This document shows positions 48,398 through 60,111 of a stretch of 64,000 bases of DNA, piece after piece; the first letter of the stretch is position 1, and each line of letters starts with the position of its first letter. Made by a program: the position numbers and the translations under genes. Origin of the DNA: Prosthecodimorpha hirschii. Its GTDB lineage: Bacteria; Pseudomonadota; Alphaproteobacteria; Rhizobiales; Ancalomicrobiaceae. The notes beneath the pieces were generated by a model. That model made no database searches, was not told where the DNA came from, and saw nothing but the letters and a program-made list of their open reading frames with translations. Location: assembly GCF_001305515.1 (NCBI RefSeq), contig NZ_LJYW01000001.1, forward strand, positions 854,307-918,306. The letters run 5' to 3'.

Positions 48398-48796
48398 TCA
48401 GAACACGGTGCAGAGCACTTCGCCGCCGACATTCGAGTCGCGCGCGGCGTGATCGGCCATGACGCCCTTCGGGGTCGACAGGATGGTCACACCGAGGCCG
48501 TTGGCGACCCGCGGAATGTTGGCAACGGACGAATAGACGCGGCGACCAGGCTTCGAGACGCGCTGGATCGAGCGGATCACCGGCTCGCCGTCGTAATACT
48601 TGAGTTCGATCTCGAACTCCGACTTGCCGCCGTCGACATCGACGAGCTCATAGCCGCGGATGTAGCCCTCGGTCTTGAGAACGTCGAGCACGTTGGCGCG
48701 CAGCTTGGAAGCCGGGGTCAGAACCTTCGACTTGCGCCGCATCTGCGCATTGCGGATCCGGGTCAGCATATCGCCCAGGGGATCGGTCATGGTCAT
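48398..48796 (-). CDS. rpsH: 30S ribosomal protein S8
   Basis: This 132-residue central-domain 16S rRNA binder has [14 protein letters not shown], the [10 protein letters not shown] segment and the C-terminal [20 protein letters not shown]. In other bacteria S8 autoregulates the spc operon; no matching site was looked for in detail here. GGAG lies 6 nt before the first ATG. Confidence 0.98.
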   Translation of the reverse strand: MTMTDPLGDMLTRIRNAQMRRKSKVLTPASKLRANVLDVLKTEGYIRGYELVDVDGGKSEFEIELKYYDGEPVIRSIQRVSKPGRRVYSSVANIPRVANGLGVTILSTPKGVMADHAARDSNVGGEVLCTVF

Positions 48797-48806
48797 CGGG
48801 CGCTCC

Positions 48807-49112
48807 TCACCAGCTCGACTTCACGAGGCCCGGAATCATGCCCTGGTTGCCCAGTTCACGAAGCGCGAGACGCGACATCTTCAGCTTGCGGTAGAAGGCG
48901 CGCGGGCGGCCGGTCACTTCGCAGCGATTGCGGATCCGCACCTTGGCGCCGTTGCGCGGCAGCTGGGCGAGCTTCATCACCGCCTGGATGCGCACTTCCG
49001 GCGACGTCTCGCGGTCCATGACCACGGACTTCAGCTCCGCCCGCTTCTTGGCGAACTTGGCGGTCATCTTGCGACGCCGGTTGTTCTTCTCGATCGAACT
49101 CGTCTTGGCCAT
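48807..49112 (-). CDS. rpsN: 30S ribosomal protein S14
   Basis: This 101-residue protein is of the zinc-independent, C-minus type: the region around [22 protein letters not shown] lacks the CxxC pair. It begins [16 protein letters not shown], as is usual. Lies 10 nt before rpsH. Confidence 0.98.
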   Translation of the reverse strand: MAKTSSIEKNNRRRKMTAKFAKKRAELKSVVMDRETSPEVRIQAVMKLAQLPRNGAKVRIRNRCEVTGRPRAFYRKLKMSRLALRELGNQGMIPGLVKSSW

Positions 49113-49138
49113 TTTGTCCTATCCTCTGCCGTAACGGC

Positions 49139-49699
49139 TCACTGACGGAACGGGAAGTTGAAGAGCTTCAGAAGCTCCCGAGCCTCCTCGTCCGTTTTCG
49201 CCGTCGTACAGACGATGATGTCCATTCCCCAGATCTGATCGACCTTGTCGTAGTTGATCTCCGGGAAAATGATGTGTTCCTTGACGCCCATGGCATAGTT
49301 GCCGCGGCCGTCGAAGCTCTTGGCGTTGAGGCCCCGGAAGTCCCGGACGCGCGGCAGCGCGATGGTCACGAGACGATCCAGGAACTCGTACATGCGGGTC
49401 TTGCGCAGGGTGACCTTGGCGCCGATCGGCATGTTCTCGCGAATCTTGAAGGTCGCGATCGCCTTGCGGGCGCGGGTCACGACCGGCTTCTGACCGGCGA
49501 TCATCGCGAGATCCGCAGCCGCGACCGACGGCTTCTTGGAATCGCCGGTGGCTTCGCCGACGCCCATGTTCAGGACGATCTTGTCGAGGCTCGGCACTTC
49601 CATCGGGTTCTTGTACCCGAACTTCTCGATCATGGCCGGGCGCACCACTTCGTCATAGTGCTTGCGCAGCCGCGGCGCGTAGTTGACGACCTCAGCCAT
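49139..49699 (-). CDS. rplE: 50S ribosomal protein L5
   Basis: This 186-residue 5S rRNA-binding protein has [35 protein letters not shown] and the end [17 protein letters not shown]. It overlaps the end of rplX by 8 nt (ATGGCTGA), so it is translationally coupled. Confidence 0.98.
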   Translation of the reverse strand: MAEVVNYAPRLRKHYDEVVRPAMIEKFGYKNPMEVPSLDKIVLNMGVGEATGDSKKPSVAAADLAMIAGQKPVVTRARKAIATFKIRENMPIGAKVTLRKTRMYEFLDRLVTIALPRVRDFRGLNAKSFDGRGNYAMGVKEHIIFPEINYDKVDQIWGMDIIVCTTAKTDEEARELLKLFNFPFRQ

Positions 49700-50009
49700 C
49701 GATCAGATCTCCCGAACGCTTGGCGAACCGGACCTTCCGCCCGTCGTCCAGAATCTTGAAACCGACCCGGGTCGCCTCGCCCGACTTCGGGTCGGCAACG
49801 GCCAGGTTGGAGAGGTGGATCGGCGCTTCCTTGCGGATGATGCCGCCCTCGTTGGCGCCCTGCGGCTTGGTGTGGCGCTGCACGACGTTGACGCCGCGCA
49901 CCACGGCGCGGTCCTCGGTCGGCATCACCTGCAGGACCTCACCGGTCTTGCCCTTGTCGCGGCCCGAAAGCACGACGACCTTGTCGCCCTTCTTGATCTT
50001 CGCGGCCAT
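49692..50009 (-). CDS. rplX: 50S ribosomal protein L24
   Basis: This 105-residue assembly-initiator protein has a KOW motif, [20 protein letters not shown], and then [17 protein letters not shown]. The start at 50009 shares one base with the rplN stop (TGATG); the open frame upstream is a shadow of rplN. Confidence 0.98.
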   Translation of the reverse strand: MAAKIKKGDKVVVLSGRDKGKTGEVLQVMPTEDRAVVRGVNVVQRHTKPQGANEGGIIRKEAPIHLSNLAVADPKSGEATRVGFKILDDGRKVRFAKRSGDLIDG

Positions 50010-50377
50010 CACAGCACCTCCGGCGCGAGCGAGAGAATCTTCGTGTGGTTCTTCGCGCGCAGTTCGCGCGGAACCGGTCCGAAGATGCGGGTCCCGATCG
50101 GTTCCTTCTGATTGTTGATCAGTACGGCGGCATTCCGGTCGAACCGGATCACCGAACCGTCGGGACGGGCGATGTCCTTGGACACACGCACCACCACCGC
50201 CTTCATCACGTCGCCCTTCTTGACGCGGCCGCGCGGGATCGCCTCCTTGACCGAGACGACAATGATGTCGCCCACGGTGGCGTACTTCCGCTTCGAACCG
50301 CCGAGGACCTTGATGCACATGACCCTCTTGGCGCCGGAATTGTCGGCGACATCGAGGTTAGTTTGCATCTGGATCAT
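50009..50377 (-). CDS. rplN: 50S ribosomal protein L14
   Basis: This 122-residue protein has [20 protein letters not shown], the [14 protein letters not shown] segment and the end [18 protein letters not shown]. It contacts 16S rRNA in bridge B8. First gene of the spc-type block; 36 nt after rpsQ. Confidence 0.98.
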   Translation of the reverse strand: MIQMQTNLDVADNSGAKRVMCIKVLGGSKRKYATVGDIIVVSVKEAIPRGRVKKGDVMKAVVVRVSKDIARPDGSVIRFDRNAAVLINNQKEPIGTRIFGPVPRELRAKNHTKILSLAPEVL

Positions 50378-50413
50378 GACCGAACGCCTTTCTGATTATC
50401 TGAACGTGACGGC

Positions 50414-50659
50414 TCAGCCGGCCGCGCCGACCGGGCCGAGCACGACCCAACGCTTCTGCTTCGACATCGGCCGACCTTCCTCGATGGAGACGATGTCGCC
50501 CACCTTGTACTGATTGGTCTCGTCGTGCGCATGGTACTTCTTGGACCGGCGGACGGTCTTCTTCAGCAGCGGGTGGGTGAAGCGGCGCTCCACCTCGACC
50601 ACGATCGTCTTGTCGTTCTTGTCGGAGACGACGACGCCCTGCAGGACACGCTTCGGCAT
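50414..50659 (-). CDS. rpsQ: 30S ribosomal protein S17
   Basis: This 81-residue OB-fold protein has [38 protein letters not shown] and the C-terminal [11 protein letters not shown]. It binds helices 7 and 11 of 16S rRNA. 14 nt after rpmC. Confidence 0.98.
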   Translation of the reverse strand: MPKRVLQGVVVSDKNDKTIVVEVERRFTHPLLKKTVRRSKKYHAHDETNQYKVGDIVSIEEGRPMSKQKRWVVLGPVGAAG

Positions 50660-50673
50660 GGTTTCGCCCTCCT

Positions 50674-50862
50674 TCAGACGCGCTTCTCGCGCAGCACCGT
50701 GTTGATCCGGGCGATGTCATGCCGGACCTCACGGACGCGCGCGGTATTCTCGAGCTGTCCGGTGGCCTTCTGGAAGCGAAGGTTGAACTGCTCTTTCTTC
50801 AGACGGGCGAGCTCGTCGCTGAGCTCGTCGGTCGTCTTGGTACGGATGTCGGACGCTTTCAT
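50674..50862 (-). CDS. rpmC: 50S ribosomal protein L29
   Basis: This 62-residue two-helix protein at the tunnel exit has [27 protein letters not shown] at the start (only part shared by all families) and RQ-type residues [19 protein letters not shown]. The ATG at 50862 is chosen, with GGGGAGA just upstream; a TTG at 50874 is in frame but overlaps that box. Confidence 0.97.
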   Translation of the reverse strand: MKASDIRTKTTDELSDELARLKKEQFNLRFQKATGQLENTARVREVRHDIARINTVLREKRV

Positions 50863-50874
50863 GGCTCTCCCCAA

Positions 50875-51288
50875 TCAGTCGGCGATGCGGGCCACGAAGC
50901 GGGTGCGGATCGGGAGCTTCGCCGCGCCGAGGCGGAGCGCCTCTTCGGCGGTCTCCAACGGCACGCCGTCGATCTCGAACAGGATGCGCCCGGGAGCGAC
51001 GCGAGCCGCCCAGAATTCCGGTGCACCCTTACCCTTGCCCATGCGGACTTCGGTCGGCTTGGACGAAACCGGAACGTCCGGGAACACGCGGATCCAGACG
51101 CGCCCCTGGCGCTTCATCTGACGCGTGATCGCGCGGCGCGCGGCTTCGATCTGACGGGCGGTGACGCGCTCCGGCTCGAGGGCCTTCAGGCCGAACGAGC
51201 CGAAGTCAAGGTTGAAGCCGGCCTTCGAGGTACCGCGGATGCGGCCCTTGAACTGTTTCCGGAACTTCGTGCGCTTCGGTTGCAGCAT
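50875..51288 (-). CDS. rplP: 50S ribosomal protein L16
   Basis: This 137-residue protein lies near the A-site and peptidyl transferase centre. It has [51 protein letters not shown] and the typical [10 protein letters not shown]. Lies 37 nt after rpsC and 12 nt before the rpmC ATG. Confidence 0.98.
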   Translation of the reverse strand: MLQPKRTKFRKQFKGRIRGTSKAGFNLDFGSFGLKALEPERVTARQIEAARRAITRQMKRQGRVWIRVFPDVPVSSKPTEVRMGKGKGAPEFWAARVAPGRILFEIDGVPLETAEEALRLGAAKLPIRTRFVARIAD

Positions 51289-51325
51289 CGTCGTTCTCTC
51301 TCGATTTCCTGTTCAACCGAAGCCG

Positions 51326-52105
51326 TCAGCCGGCCCGTTCGGCATCGCGATCGCCACGATCGCGGCCACGGCCACGGCCGCGACGGTCGTTGTCGCGATC
51401 CCGATCGCGACCGTCGCCACGCTCGCGGCGGCCGGTCTCCGGCTCGGAGGCGCGACGCTCGGAGGCCATCGGATCGTGCTCAAGGATTTCGCCCTTGAAG
51501 ATCCAGACCTTGACGCCGCAGGTGCCGTAGGCGGTGATCGCCGTGGCGGTCCCGAAGTCGATGTCGGCGCGCAGCGTGTGCAGCGGCACGCGACCTTCGC
51601 GATACCATTCCAGACGCGCGATCTCCGCCCCGCCGAGACGGCCCGAGCAGTTGATGCGGATGCCTTCGGCACCGAGCCGCATGGCCGACTGCACGGCGCG
51701 CTTCATGGCGCGACGGAAGGCGACGCGACGCTCGAGCTGCTGGGCGATCGACGCGGCCACGAGGGTCGAGTCCGTCTCGGGCTTGCGCACCTCGACGATG
51801 TTGATGTGCACTTCGCTGTCGGTCAGGGCGGCGACGCCCTTGCGCAGACGATCGATGTCGGTGCCCTTCTTGCCGATCACCACGCCCGGACGGGCCGAGT
51901 GGATGGTGACGCGGCACTTGCGGTGCGGGCGCTCGATGACGACCTTGGAGACGGCGGCCTGCTTCAGCTCGGTCATGAGATACTTGCGGATCTTCATGTC
52001 TTCGTGGAGCAGCTTGCCGTACTCGCCCTTGCCGGCGTACCAGCGCGAGTCCCAGGTCCGGTTGATGCCGAGCCGCAGCCCGATCGGGTTGACCTTCTGT
52101 CCCAT
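51326..52105 (-). CDS. rpsC: 30S ribosomal protein S3 with long charged C-terminal tail
   Basis: This 259-residue protein begins [18 protein letters not shown]. It has the KH domain ([17 protein letters not shown]) and the C-terminal domain ending near [16 protein letters not shown]. After about residue 215 comes a low-complexity tail of about 45 residues built of Arg, Asp and Gly ([20 protein letters not shown]), longer than the E. coli protein (233). The start shares one base with the rplV stop (TGATG). Confidence 0.97.
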   Translation of the reverse strand: MGQKVNPIGLRLGINRTWDSRWYAGKGEYGKLLHEDMKIRKYLMTELKQAAVSKVVIERPHRKCRVTIHSARPGVVIGKKGTDIDRLRKGVAALTDSEVHINIVEVRKPETDSTLVAASIAQQLERRVAFRRAMKRAVQSAMRLGAEGIRINCSGRLGGAEIARLEWYREGRVPLHTLRADIDFGTATAITAYGTCGVKVWIFKGEILEHDPMASERRASEPETGRRERGDGRDRDRDNDRRGRGRGRDRGDRDAERAG

Positions 52106-52482
52106 CAGGCGGACTCCACTTCGCGAACGACGATCGTCAGATGCGAGAACGGCTTCTCGACACGCCCGGCACGACCGCGGGCGCGGGCATGGAAGCGCTT
52201 CATCACCATGGCCTTGCCGACATAGGCCTGGCTCACCACCAGGCTGTCCACGTCGAGGTCGTGGTTGTTTTCAGCATTGGCGATCGCGCTTTCGAGCGTC
52301 TTCTTGACGTCGATGGCGATGCGCTTGTGCGAGAAGGTCAGTTCCGCCAGTGCGGTGGCGACCTTCTTGCCGCGGATCATGGAGGCGACGAGGTTGAGCT
52401 TCTGCGGGCTGACGCGGATGTTCCGCGCCACCGCCTGAGCCTCGTTGTCCTTGAGCGCGCGCTCGGCTTTCGGCTTGCTCAT
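52105..52482 (-). CDS. rplV: 50S ribosomal protein L22
   Basis: This 125-residue protein lines the exit tunnel. It has [22 protein letters not shown], the NAENNHDLD segment and a C-terminal loop-strand with [20 protein letters not shown]. It lies 3 nt after rpsS. Confidence 0.98.
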   Translation of the reverse strand: MSKPKAERALKDNEAQAVARNIRVSPQKLNLVASMIRGKKVATALAELTFSHKRIAIDVKKTLESAIANAENNHDLDVDSLVVSQAYVGKAMVMKRFHARARGRAGRVEKPFSHLTIVVREVESA

Positions 52483-52485
52483 CGG

Positions 52486-52764
52486 TTACTTCCTCTTCGC
52501 CTTCTTGTCGGCCGCATGACCGTAGTAGGTCCGGGTCGGCGAGAACTCGCCGAACTTGTGGCCGACCATGTCCTCCGACACCAGCACCGGAATATGCTTG
52601 TGACCGTTATAGACGCCGAAGGTGAGCCCGACGAAGTGCGGAAGGATGGTGGAGCGACGGCTCCACATCTTGATAACTTCCGCCCGGCCGGAGGCGCGCG
52701 CCTTCTCGGCCTTCTTCAGGAGGTAACCGTCGACGAACGGGCCTTTCCAGACAGAACGAGCCAT
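52486..52764 (-). CDS. rpsS: 30S ribosomal protein S19
   Basis: This 92-residue head protein has [34 protein letters not shown] and [21 protein letters not shown]. Position between rplB and rplV is canonical; the gap to rplB is 8 nt. Confidence 0.98.
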   Translation of the reverse strand: MARSVWKGPFVDGYLLKKAEKARASGRAEVIKMWSRRSTILPHFVGLTFGVYNGHKHIPVLVSEDMVGHKFGEFSPTRTYYGHAADKKAKRK

Positions 52765-52772
52765 GGTTTAGA

Positions 52773-53606
52773 TCAACCCTTCTTGGCGTGGCGCGAGCGG
52801 ACGACGTACTTGTCGGTCGCCTTGTTCGAACGCGTCTTCTTGCCCTTGGTCGGCTTGCCCCAGGGCGTGACCGGATGCCGGCCGCCCGAAGTGCGGCCTT
52901 CGCCGCCGCCATGCGGATGATCGACCGGGTTCATCGCCACGCCGCGGTTGTGCGGGCGACGACCCAGCCAGCGCTGCCGGCCGGCCTTGCCGATCGAGGT
53001 GTTCATGTGGTCCGGGTTCGAAACCGCACCGACGGTGGCGAGGCAGGTGCCGTGGACCAGGCGCTGCTCACCGGAGTTGAGGCGCAGGATCACGTAGCCC
53101 TGGTCGCGGCCCACGATCTGAGCGAAATTGCCGGCCGAACGGGCGACCTGGCCGCCCTTGCCGGGCTTCATCTCGACATTGTGGACCAGCGTGCCGACCG
53201 GCATGTTGCCGATCGGCATGCAGTTGCCCGGCTTCACGTCGACCGACGGACCCGACACGACCGTGTCGCCGACCGCAAGGCGCTGCGGCGCCACGATGTA
53301 GCTCAGCTCGCCGTCCGCATAGCGGATCAGCGCGATGAACGCGGTCCGGTTCGGGTCGTACTCGAGCCGCTCGACCGTCGCCGGCACGTTGAACTTGCGC
53401 CGCTTGAAGTCGATGATGCGGTAGGACCGCTTGTGGCCGCCGCCGCGGAACCGGACCGTAATACGGCCGAGGTTGTTGCGGCCGCCCGTCTGATTGAGGC
53501 CCTCGGTCAGGGTCTTGACCGGCTTGCCCTTGTACAGGCTCGACCGGTCGACGATCACCAGCTGGCGGAGGCCGGGCGTGACGGGCTTGAAAGTCTTGAG
53601 CGCCAT
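52773..53606 (-). CDS. rplB: 50S ribosomal protein L2
   Basis: This 277-residue protein is essential for subunit association and peptidyl transfer. It has [30 protein letters not shown] and the highly conserved [18 protein letters not shown] including the functionally important His. The end [16 protein letters not shown] is standard. 19 nt after rplW. Confidence 0.98.
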   Translation of the reverse strand: MALKTFKPVTPGLRQLVIVDRSSLYKGKPVKTLTEGLNQTGGRNNLGRITVRFRGGGHKRSYRIIDFKRRKFNVPATVERLEYDPNRTAFIALIRYADGELSYIVAPQRLAVGDTVVSGPSVDVKPGNCMPIGNMPVGTLVHNVEMKPGKGGQVARSAGNFAQIVGRDQGYVILRLNSGEQRLVHGTCLATVGAVSNPDHMNTSIGKAGRQRWLGRRPHNRGVAMNPVDHPHGGGEGRTSGGRHPVTPWGKPTKGKKTRSNKATDKYVVRSRHAKKG

Positions 53607-53625
53607 TGTGCGATACCCTTTTGGC

Positions 53626-53919
53626 TCAGAGGCCCGTCGTGACGTCGATGCGGTGCCCCTCGGCGAGGGTCACGATCGCCTTCTTCACGTCGTCCCGCTT
53701 GCCGACGAAGCCGCGGAAGCGCTTCACCTTGCCCTGCCGGACCAGCGTGTTGACCGCGGTCACCTTCACCTTGAACAGCGCCTCGACGGCGGCCTTGATC
53801 TCCGGCTTCGTCGCGGTGATGGCGACGTTGAAGACCACCTTGTTTTGCTCCGCCGCGATCGTCGCCTTTTCGGTGATGACCGGGGAACGGATGATGTCGT
53901 AGTGAGCGAGATTGATCAT
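53626..53919 (-). CDS. rplW: 50S ribosomal protein L23
   Basis: This 97-residue tunnel-exit protein is the docking site for SRP and trigger factor. It has [36 protein letters not shown] and the end [15 protein letters not shown]. The ATG at 53919 is preferred because L23 proteins begin there and GGAGG is 10 nt upstream; the GTG at 53928 overlaps the rplD stop. Confidence 0.97.
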   Translation of the reverse strand: MINLAHYDIIRSPVITEKATIAAEQNKVVFNVAITATKPEIKAAVEALFKVKVTAVNTLVRQGKVKRFRGFVGKRDDVKKAIVTLAEGHRIDVTTGL

Positions 53920-53924
53920 GATGC

Positions 53925-54554
53925 TCACGCCTCCACCCGGAACCGGGCCTCGATCGCGTCGACGGCGTCCTTGGTCAGGACCAGGGTCTGCCGGCGCATG
54001 ATGTCGTAGACGTTGATGCCCTGGACGGGCAGCACGTCGACGTTCGGAATCGCGCGGGTGGCGAGGCCGAAATTGGTATCGACCTCCGCGCCCGTGATGA
54101 ACAGGGCGTTGGCGAGACCGAGCTTGTCGAGCTGCGCCTTGACCGCCTTGGTCTTCGGAGCCTCGGCGGCCGCGGCCGCCAGGATCACGATGGCGCCCGT
54201 GCCCGCCTTGACCGAAAGCGCATGCTTCAGGCCGAGGGCGCGGACCTTCTTCGGCAGATCATGGGCGTGGCTGCGCACGACCGGGCCGTGCGACCGGCCA
54301 CCGCCGCGGAACAGGTTGGCGCGCGCCGAGTGATGGCGGGCCGAACCGGTGCCCTTCTGCTTGTACATCTTCTTGCCGGTGCGGGCGATTTCGGCCCGGG
54401 TCTTGGTCTTGTGGGTGCCGGCCTGGCGCTTGGCGAGCTGCCAGCGCACGACGCGCTGAAGCAGATCGATGCGCGGCTCGAGCCCGAAGATCGCGTCCGA
54501 CAGAGTGATGGTGCCGGCGTCGGCACCCTCGAGAGTCTTGACCGTGATTTCCAT
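53925..54554 (-). CDS. rplD: 50S ribosomal protein L4
   Basis: This 209-residue protein has an extended tunnel loop ([21 protein letters not shown]). It begins [10 protein letters not shown]. In E. coli L4 represses the S10 operon; no equivalent leader was recognised here. The ATG shares one base with the rplC stop (TGATG). Confidence 0.98.
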   Translation of the reverse strand: MEITVKTLEGADAGTITLSDAIFGLEPRIDLLQRVVRWQLAKRQAGTHKTKTRAEIARTGKKMYKQKGTGSARHHSARANLFRGGGRSHGPVVRSHAHDLPKKVRALGLKHALSVKAGTGAIVILAAAAAEAPKTKAVKAQLDKLGLANALFITGAEVDTNFGLATRAIPNVDVLPVQGINVYDIMRRQTLVLTKDAVDAIEARFRVEA

Positions 54555-55270
54555 CACTCGGCCCCCTTCTCGGCAGTGGCCTCGGCGGCCGCGGTGGATG
54601 AGCGGAAGGCGCCCGGCAGCGGCAGGTTGGCCGGCGCAGCGCGCTTGACCGCGTCGCGCACCAGGATCCAGCCGCCCTTCGAACCCGGAACCGAGCCCTC
54701 GACCATGATCAGGCCGCGCTCGACATCGGTACGGACGACCTTCAGGTTCTGCGTGGTGACCCGCTCGTTGCCGAGATGGCCGGCCATCTTCTTGCCCGGG
54801 AAGGTACGACCCGGGTCCTGACGGTTGCCGGTCGAACCCGGCGAGCGGTGCGAGACCGAGACGCCGTGCGTTGCACGCAGACCGCGGAAGTTCCAGCGCT
54901 TCATGACGCCGGCGAAGCCTTTGCCGATCGACGTTCCCGTCACGTCGACGAACTGGCCGACGACGAAATGGTCGGCGGTGATCTCCGCGCCCACTTCGAT
55001 CATCTTGTCCGGGTCGACCCGGAACTCAACGACCTTGCGCTTCGGCTCGACCGAGCCCTTGGCGAAGTGGCCGCGCATCGGGCGGCTCGTGTTCTTCACC
55101 TTGGCGAGGCCGGCACCCAGCTGCAGCGCCGTATAGCCGTTCTTCTCCTGGGTCCGATGAGCCACCACCTGACAGGCGTCGAGCTTCAGGACCGTCACCG
55201 GCACCTGCTCGCCCGACTCCATGTAGATGCGGGTCATCCCCAGCTTCGTTGCGATCACACCTGAACGCAT
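54554..55270 (-). CDS. rplC: 50S ribosomal protein L3
   Basis: This 238-residue protein starts [20 protein letters not shown]. It has [19 protein letters not shown], with the loop [20 protein letters not shown] containing the Gln that is methylated by PrmB in other bacteria. The C-terminal Ala/Glu-rich tail is an alphaproteobacterial extension. 102 nt after rpsJ. Confidence 0.98.
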   Translation of the reverse strand: MRSGVIATKLGMTRIYMESGEQVPVTVLKLDACQVVAHRTQEKNGYTALQLGAGLAKVKNTSRPMRGHFAKGSVEPKRKVVEFRVDPDKMIEVGAEITADHFVVGQFVDVTGTSIGKGFAGVMKRWNFRGLRATHGVSVSHRSPGSTGNRQDPGRTFPGKKMAGHLGNERVTTQNLKVVRTDVERGLIMVEGSVPGSKGGWILVRDAVKRAAPANLPLPGAFRSSTAAAEATAEKGAE

Positions 55271-55372
55271 GGCGTTCTCTCTATTGTTGCCGGAAACGTC
55301 ACTGAACCGTGATGTCCCGTGTGTACGTCAGCAGAGGCTCCGACCGGGTCCGCCCAGAAGGAGCTTGGGGTC

Positions 55373-55681
55373 TCAGAGCTTGATCTCGACGTCGACGCCG
55401 GCGGCGAGGTCGAGCTTCATCAGCGCGTCCACGGTCTGCGGGGTCGGGTCGATGATGTCCAGGAGCCGCTTGTGCGTCCGGATTTCGAACTGCTCGCGGC
55501 TCTTCTTGTCGATGTGCGGCGACCGGTTCACCGTGAACTTCTCGATCCGCGTCGGCAGCGGGACCGGACCGCGGACATGAGCGCCGGTGCGCTTGGCCGT
55601 CGAGACGATCTCGCGCGTCGAGGCGTCCAGCACCCTGTGGTCGAACGCCTTGAGGCGGATTCGGATGTTCTGACCGTTCAT
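55373..55681 (-). CDS. rpsJ: 30S ribosomal protein S10
   Basis: This 102-residue protein (also NusE in antitermination) has [50 protein letters not shown] (pattern only, split by variable sites) and RTHKRLLDI. It starts the S10 gene block; a GC-rich hairpin lies between it and tuf. Confidence 0.98.
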   Translation of the reverse strand: MNGQNIRIRLKAFDHRVLDASTREIVSTAKRTGAHVRGPVPLPTRIEKFTVNRSPHIDKKSREQFEIRTHKRLLDIIDPTPQTVDALMKLDLAAGVDVEIKL

Positions 55682-55710
55682 TTCGGTATCCTCGAAGGTT
55701 CAGACGGGAA

Positions 55711-55739
55711 GCGGGGCGCGGCGGAACCGCGCGCCCCGC
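55711..55739 (-). terminator. GC-rich hairpin between tuf and rpsJ
   Basis: GCGGGGCGCG (55711-55720) and its exact complement (55730-55739) enclose a 9-nt loop in the 73-nt gap. On the minus strand no T-run follows, so it is more likely a partial terminator or attenuator between the str and S10 blocks than a full stop. Confidence 0.45.
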
Positions 55740-55754
55740 ATTCCCGAACCGACA

Positions 55755-56945
<1,191 letters not shown>

Positions 56946-57071
56946 CGGAGCCTCTCCGTGATCTCTCGTCTAGAGCGGCAGCAACCGCTCCTATCATCTG
57001 ATTATCGTCGCAAGCTATGTCCGGACGGGGCAGATGTCCCGGCCGGTTCTTGCTCTAGCCGATCGGTCGGA

Positions 57072-59144
57072 TCAGGCGAACTTCTTCTGGACTTCCTGTG
57101 CGACGTTCGACGGCACTTCTTCGTAGTGGTCGAACTGCATGGTGTAGCTGGCGCGACCCTGGCTCATCGACCGCAGGGTGTTGACGTAGCCGAACATGTT
57201 GGCGAGCGGCACCATGGCGTTGACGATCTGCGCGTTGCCGCGCGTATCGGTGCCGGCGATCTGGCCGCGCCGCGAGTTCAGGTCGCCGATGACGCCGCCG
57301 AGATACTCCTCGGGGGTCACGCATTCGACCTTCATGATCGGCTCGAGCAGAACCGGGTTCGCCTTCTGCAGGCCTTCGCGCAGAGCGGCGCGCGAGGCGA
57401 TTTCGAAGGCGATCGCCGAGGAGTCGACCTCGTGATAGGCGCCGTCAATCAGCGCGACCTTCACGTCCACGACCGGGAAGCCCGCGATCGGGCCGGAGGT
57501 CATGACCGAGTTCAGGCCCTTTTCGACACCCGGGAAATATTCCTTCGGCACCGAACCGCCGATGATCTTCGATTCGAAGTGGAAGCCCGTGTTCGGCTCG
57601 CCCGGCTCGATCTGGAACTTGACGCGGGCGAACTGGCCCGTGCCGCCGGTCTGCTTCTTGTGGGTGTAGTCGATCTCGGTCGCGCGACGGATGGTCTCGC
57701 GATAGGCGACCTGCGGGGCGCCGACATTGACTTCGACCTTGTGGGTGCGCTTCAGGATGTCGACCTTGATGTCGAGATGAAGCTCGCCCATGCCCTTGAT
57801 GATGGTCTGGCCGCTTTCCGAGTCCGTGGTGACGCGGAAGGACGGATCCTCGGCCGCCAGCTTGGCGAGCGCGACGCCCATCTTTTCCTGGTCGGTCTTG
57901 GTCTTCGGCTCGATGGCCATCTCGATGACCGGCTCCGGGAAGATCATCTTTTCGAGGATGACCGGCTTCGACGGATCGCAGAGCGTATCGCCGGTGCGGG
58001 TATCCTTGAGGCCGACCAGGGCGACGATGTCGCCGGCGAAGGCCTCGGTGATGTCTTCACGGTTGTTGGCGTGCATGAGAACCATGCGGCCGACGCGCTC
58101 GTTCTTCTCGCGCACCGTGTTCAGGAGCGTGACGCCCTTCTCGAGCTTGCCCGAGTAGATGCGGCAGAAGGTCAGGACGCCGTACTGGTCGTCCATGAGC
58201 TTGAAGGCCAGCATCGACAGCGGCTCGGCGTCGGACGACTTGCGGTCGGTCTCTTCGCCGGACTTCACGTCGATGCCCTTGATCGCCGGGCGATCGAGCG
58301 GGGACGGCAGATAGTCGACGACCGCGTCGAGCATCGGCTGCACGCCCTTGTTCTTGAAGGCGGAGCCGCACATCACCGGATAGAAGGCGCCGGTCAGCAC
58401 CGCCTTGCGGAGCAGACGCTTGATGGTCGCCTCGTCGGGCATCTCGCCTTCGAGATACTGTTCCATCGCGGTCTCGTCGAGATCGACGCAGGCCTCGATC
58501 ATCTCGATGCGCGCGGCCTCGGCCTTCTCGACCAGGTTGGCCGGGATTTCGACATCGGAGAACTTCGCGCCGAGCGACTCGTCCGCCCAGACGACGCCCT
58601 TCATGCGGACCAGGTCGACGATGCCCTTGAAGTCGCTTTCAGCGCCGATCGGCAGCTGGATGGCGACCGGCTTGGCGCCGAGACGGACCTTGATGTCGTT
58701 GATGCAGCGGTCGAAGTCCGCGCCGACCTTGTCCATCTTGTTGCAGAACACGACGCGCGGCACGTTGTACTTGTCGCCCTGGCGCCACACGGTCTCGGTC
58801 TGCGGCTCGACGCCCTGCGAGGAGTCCAAAACGCAGACGGCGCCGTCGAGCACGCGGAGCGAACGCTCGACTTCGATGGTGAAGTCGACGTGGCCGGGGG
58901 TGTCGATGATGTTCAGGCGCTTGCCGTTCCAGAAGGTCGTGGTCGCGGCCGACGTGATCGTGATGCCGCGCTCCTGCTCCTGTTCCATCCAGTCCATGGT
59001 GGCCGCGCCCTCATGGACTTCACCGATCTTGTGCGACTTGCCCGAGTAGTAGAGCACGCGCTCGGTCGTCGTGGTCTTGCCGGCGTCGATGTGCGCCATG
59101 ATACCGAAATTTCGGTAGTCTTCGAGGGCGTAGGTGCGGGCCAT
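57072..59144 (-). CDS. fusA: Elongation factor G
   Basis: This 690-residue translocase GTPase has the P-loop AHIDAGKT (17-24), [33 protein letters not shown], and domains II-V including [16 protein letters not shown]-like and [17 protein letters not shown] segments. Length agrees with bacterial EF-G (about 690-705). It is flanked by rpsG (33 nt) and tuf, the str operon order. Confidence 0.99.
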   Translation of the reverse strand: MARTYALEDYRNFGIMAHIDAGKTTTTERVLYYSGKSHKIGEVHEGAATMDWMEQEQERGITITSAATTTFWNGKRLNIIDTPGHVDFTIEVERSLRVLDGAVCVLDSSQGVEPQTETVWRQGDKYNVPRVVFCNKMDKVGADFDRCINDIKVRLGAKPVAIQLPIGAESDFKGIVDLVRMKGVVWADESLGAKFSDVEIPANLVEKAEAARIEMIEACVDLDETAMEQYLEGEMPDEATIKRLLRKAVLTGAFYPVMCGSAFKNKGVQPMLDAVVDYLPSPLDRPAIKGIDVKSGEETDRKSSDAEPLSMLAFKLMDDQYGVLTFCRIYSGKLEKGVTLLNTVREKNERVGRMVLMHANNREDITEAFAGDIVALVGLKDTRTGDTLCDPSKPVILEKMIFPEPVIEMAIEPKTKTDQEKMGVALAKLAAEDPSFRVTTDSESGQTIIKGMGELHLDIKVDILKRTHKVEVNVGAPQVAYRETIRRATEIDYTHKKQTGGTGQFARVKFQIEPGEPNTGFHFESKIIGGSVPKEYFPGVEKGLNSVMTSGPIAGFPVVDVKVALIDGAYHEVDSSAIAFEIASRAALREGLQKANPVLLEPIMKVECVTPEEYLGGVIGDLNSRRGQIAGTDTRGNAQIVNAMVPLANMFGYVNTLRSMSQGRASYTMQFDHYEEVPSNVAQEVQKKFA

Positions 59145-59177
59145 GTCGAAACCTCGTCGGAAGAGCAGAAAGAAGGA

Positions 59178-59648
59178 TCACCAGCGATAGTGGGAGAATG
59201 CGCGGTTCGCATCCGCCATGCGGTGAGTATCCTCCCGCTTCTTCACCGCGTTACCGCGGTTGTTCGATGCATCGAGCAGCTCGGCAGAGAGGCGCTCGGT
59301 CATCGTCTTTTCGTTGCGGCCGTTGGAGGCGGTCAACAGCCAGCGGATCGCCAGCGCCTGGCGACGCTCCGGACGAACGTCGACCGGGACCTGGTAGGTC
59401 GCGCCGCCGACGCGGCGGGACCGCACCTCGGTGTGCGGCATGACGTTCTCGAGCGCCTGATGGAAGATCGACACCGGGTCCTGCCGGGTCTTCTTCTCGA
59501 TGATGTCGAAGGCGCCATAAACGATGGTCTCGGCGACCGACTTCTTGCCGTCGCGCATGACGTTGTTCATGAACTTCGAAACGACGTTGTCGCCGAACTT
59601 CGGATCCGGCTGGATTTCGCGCTTCTCGGCACTGTGACGACGGGACAT
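59178..59648 (-). CDS. rpsG: 30S ribosomal protein S7
   Basis: This 156-residue protein nucleates 30S head assembly. It has [42 protein letters not shown] and the C-terminal NKREDTHRM-type segment ([22 protein letters not shown]). The start at 59648 is family-standard; the longer frame upstream is not S7. 91 nt after rpsL. Confidence 0.98.
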   Translation of the reverse strand: MSRRHSAEKREIQPDPKFGDNVVSKFMNNVMRDGKKSVAETIVYGAFDIIEKKTRQDPVSIFHQALENVMPHTEVRSRRVGGATYQVPVDVRPERRQALAIRWLLTASNGRNEKTMTERLSAELLDASNNRGNAVKKREDTHRMADANRAFSHYRW

Positions 59649-59739
59649 GGACAGAATTCCTCGGTCGTAAGACAAGACGAGGGGGCGGGAGACCGGCGGC
59701 TCGCCAGAGCCCAGCGGCGATCTCCGCCCCCGTTTCAGA

Positions 59740-60111
59740 TCACTTCGGACGCTTGGCGCCGTACTTCGAGCGCCGCTGCTTGCGGTCCTTGACACCCTGG
59801 GTGTCGAGCACGCCGCGCAGGATGTGATAGCGCACGCCGGGAAGGTCCTTGACGCGGCCGCCGCGGATCATCACCACCGAGTGTTCCTGAAGGTTGTGGC
59901 CTTCACCCGGGATGTAGCCGATCACTTCGAAGCCGTTGGTCAGGCGAACCTTGGCGACCTTGCGGAGCGCCGAGTTCGGCTTCTTCGGCGTGGTCGTGTA
60001 GACGCGCGTGCAAACGCCGCGCTTCTGCGGGCAGGCCTCGAGATGGCGGGCCTTTTCCCGGTACACGGGCGCAACGCGCGGCTTGCGGATCAGCTGGTTG
60101 ATCGTCGGCAT
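59740..60111 (-). CDS. rpsL: 30S ribosomal protein S12
   Basis: This 123-residue decoding-centre protein has [32 protein letters not shown] (containing the Lys at the streptomycin-resistance position) and [21 protein letters not shown]. It is the first gene of the str operon, with a leader of about 320 nt from the predicted promoter at 60437-60465. Confidence 0.99.
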   Translation of the reverse strand: MPTINQLIRKPRVAPVYREKARHLEACPQKRGVCTRVYTTTPKKPNSALRKVAKVRLTNGFEVIGYIPGEGHNLQEHSVVMIRGGRVKDLPGVRYHILRGVLDTQGVKDRKQRRSKYGAKRPK

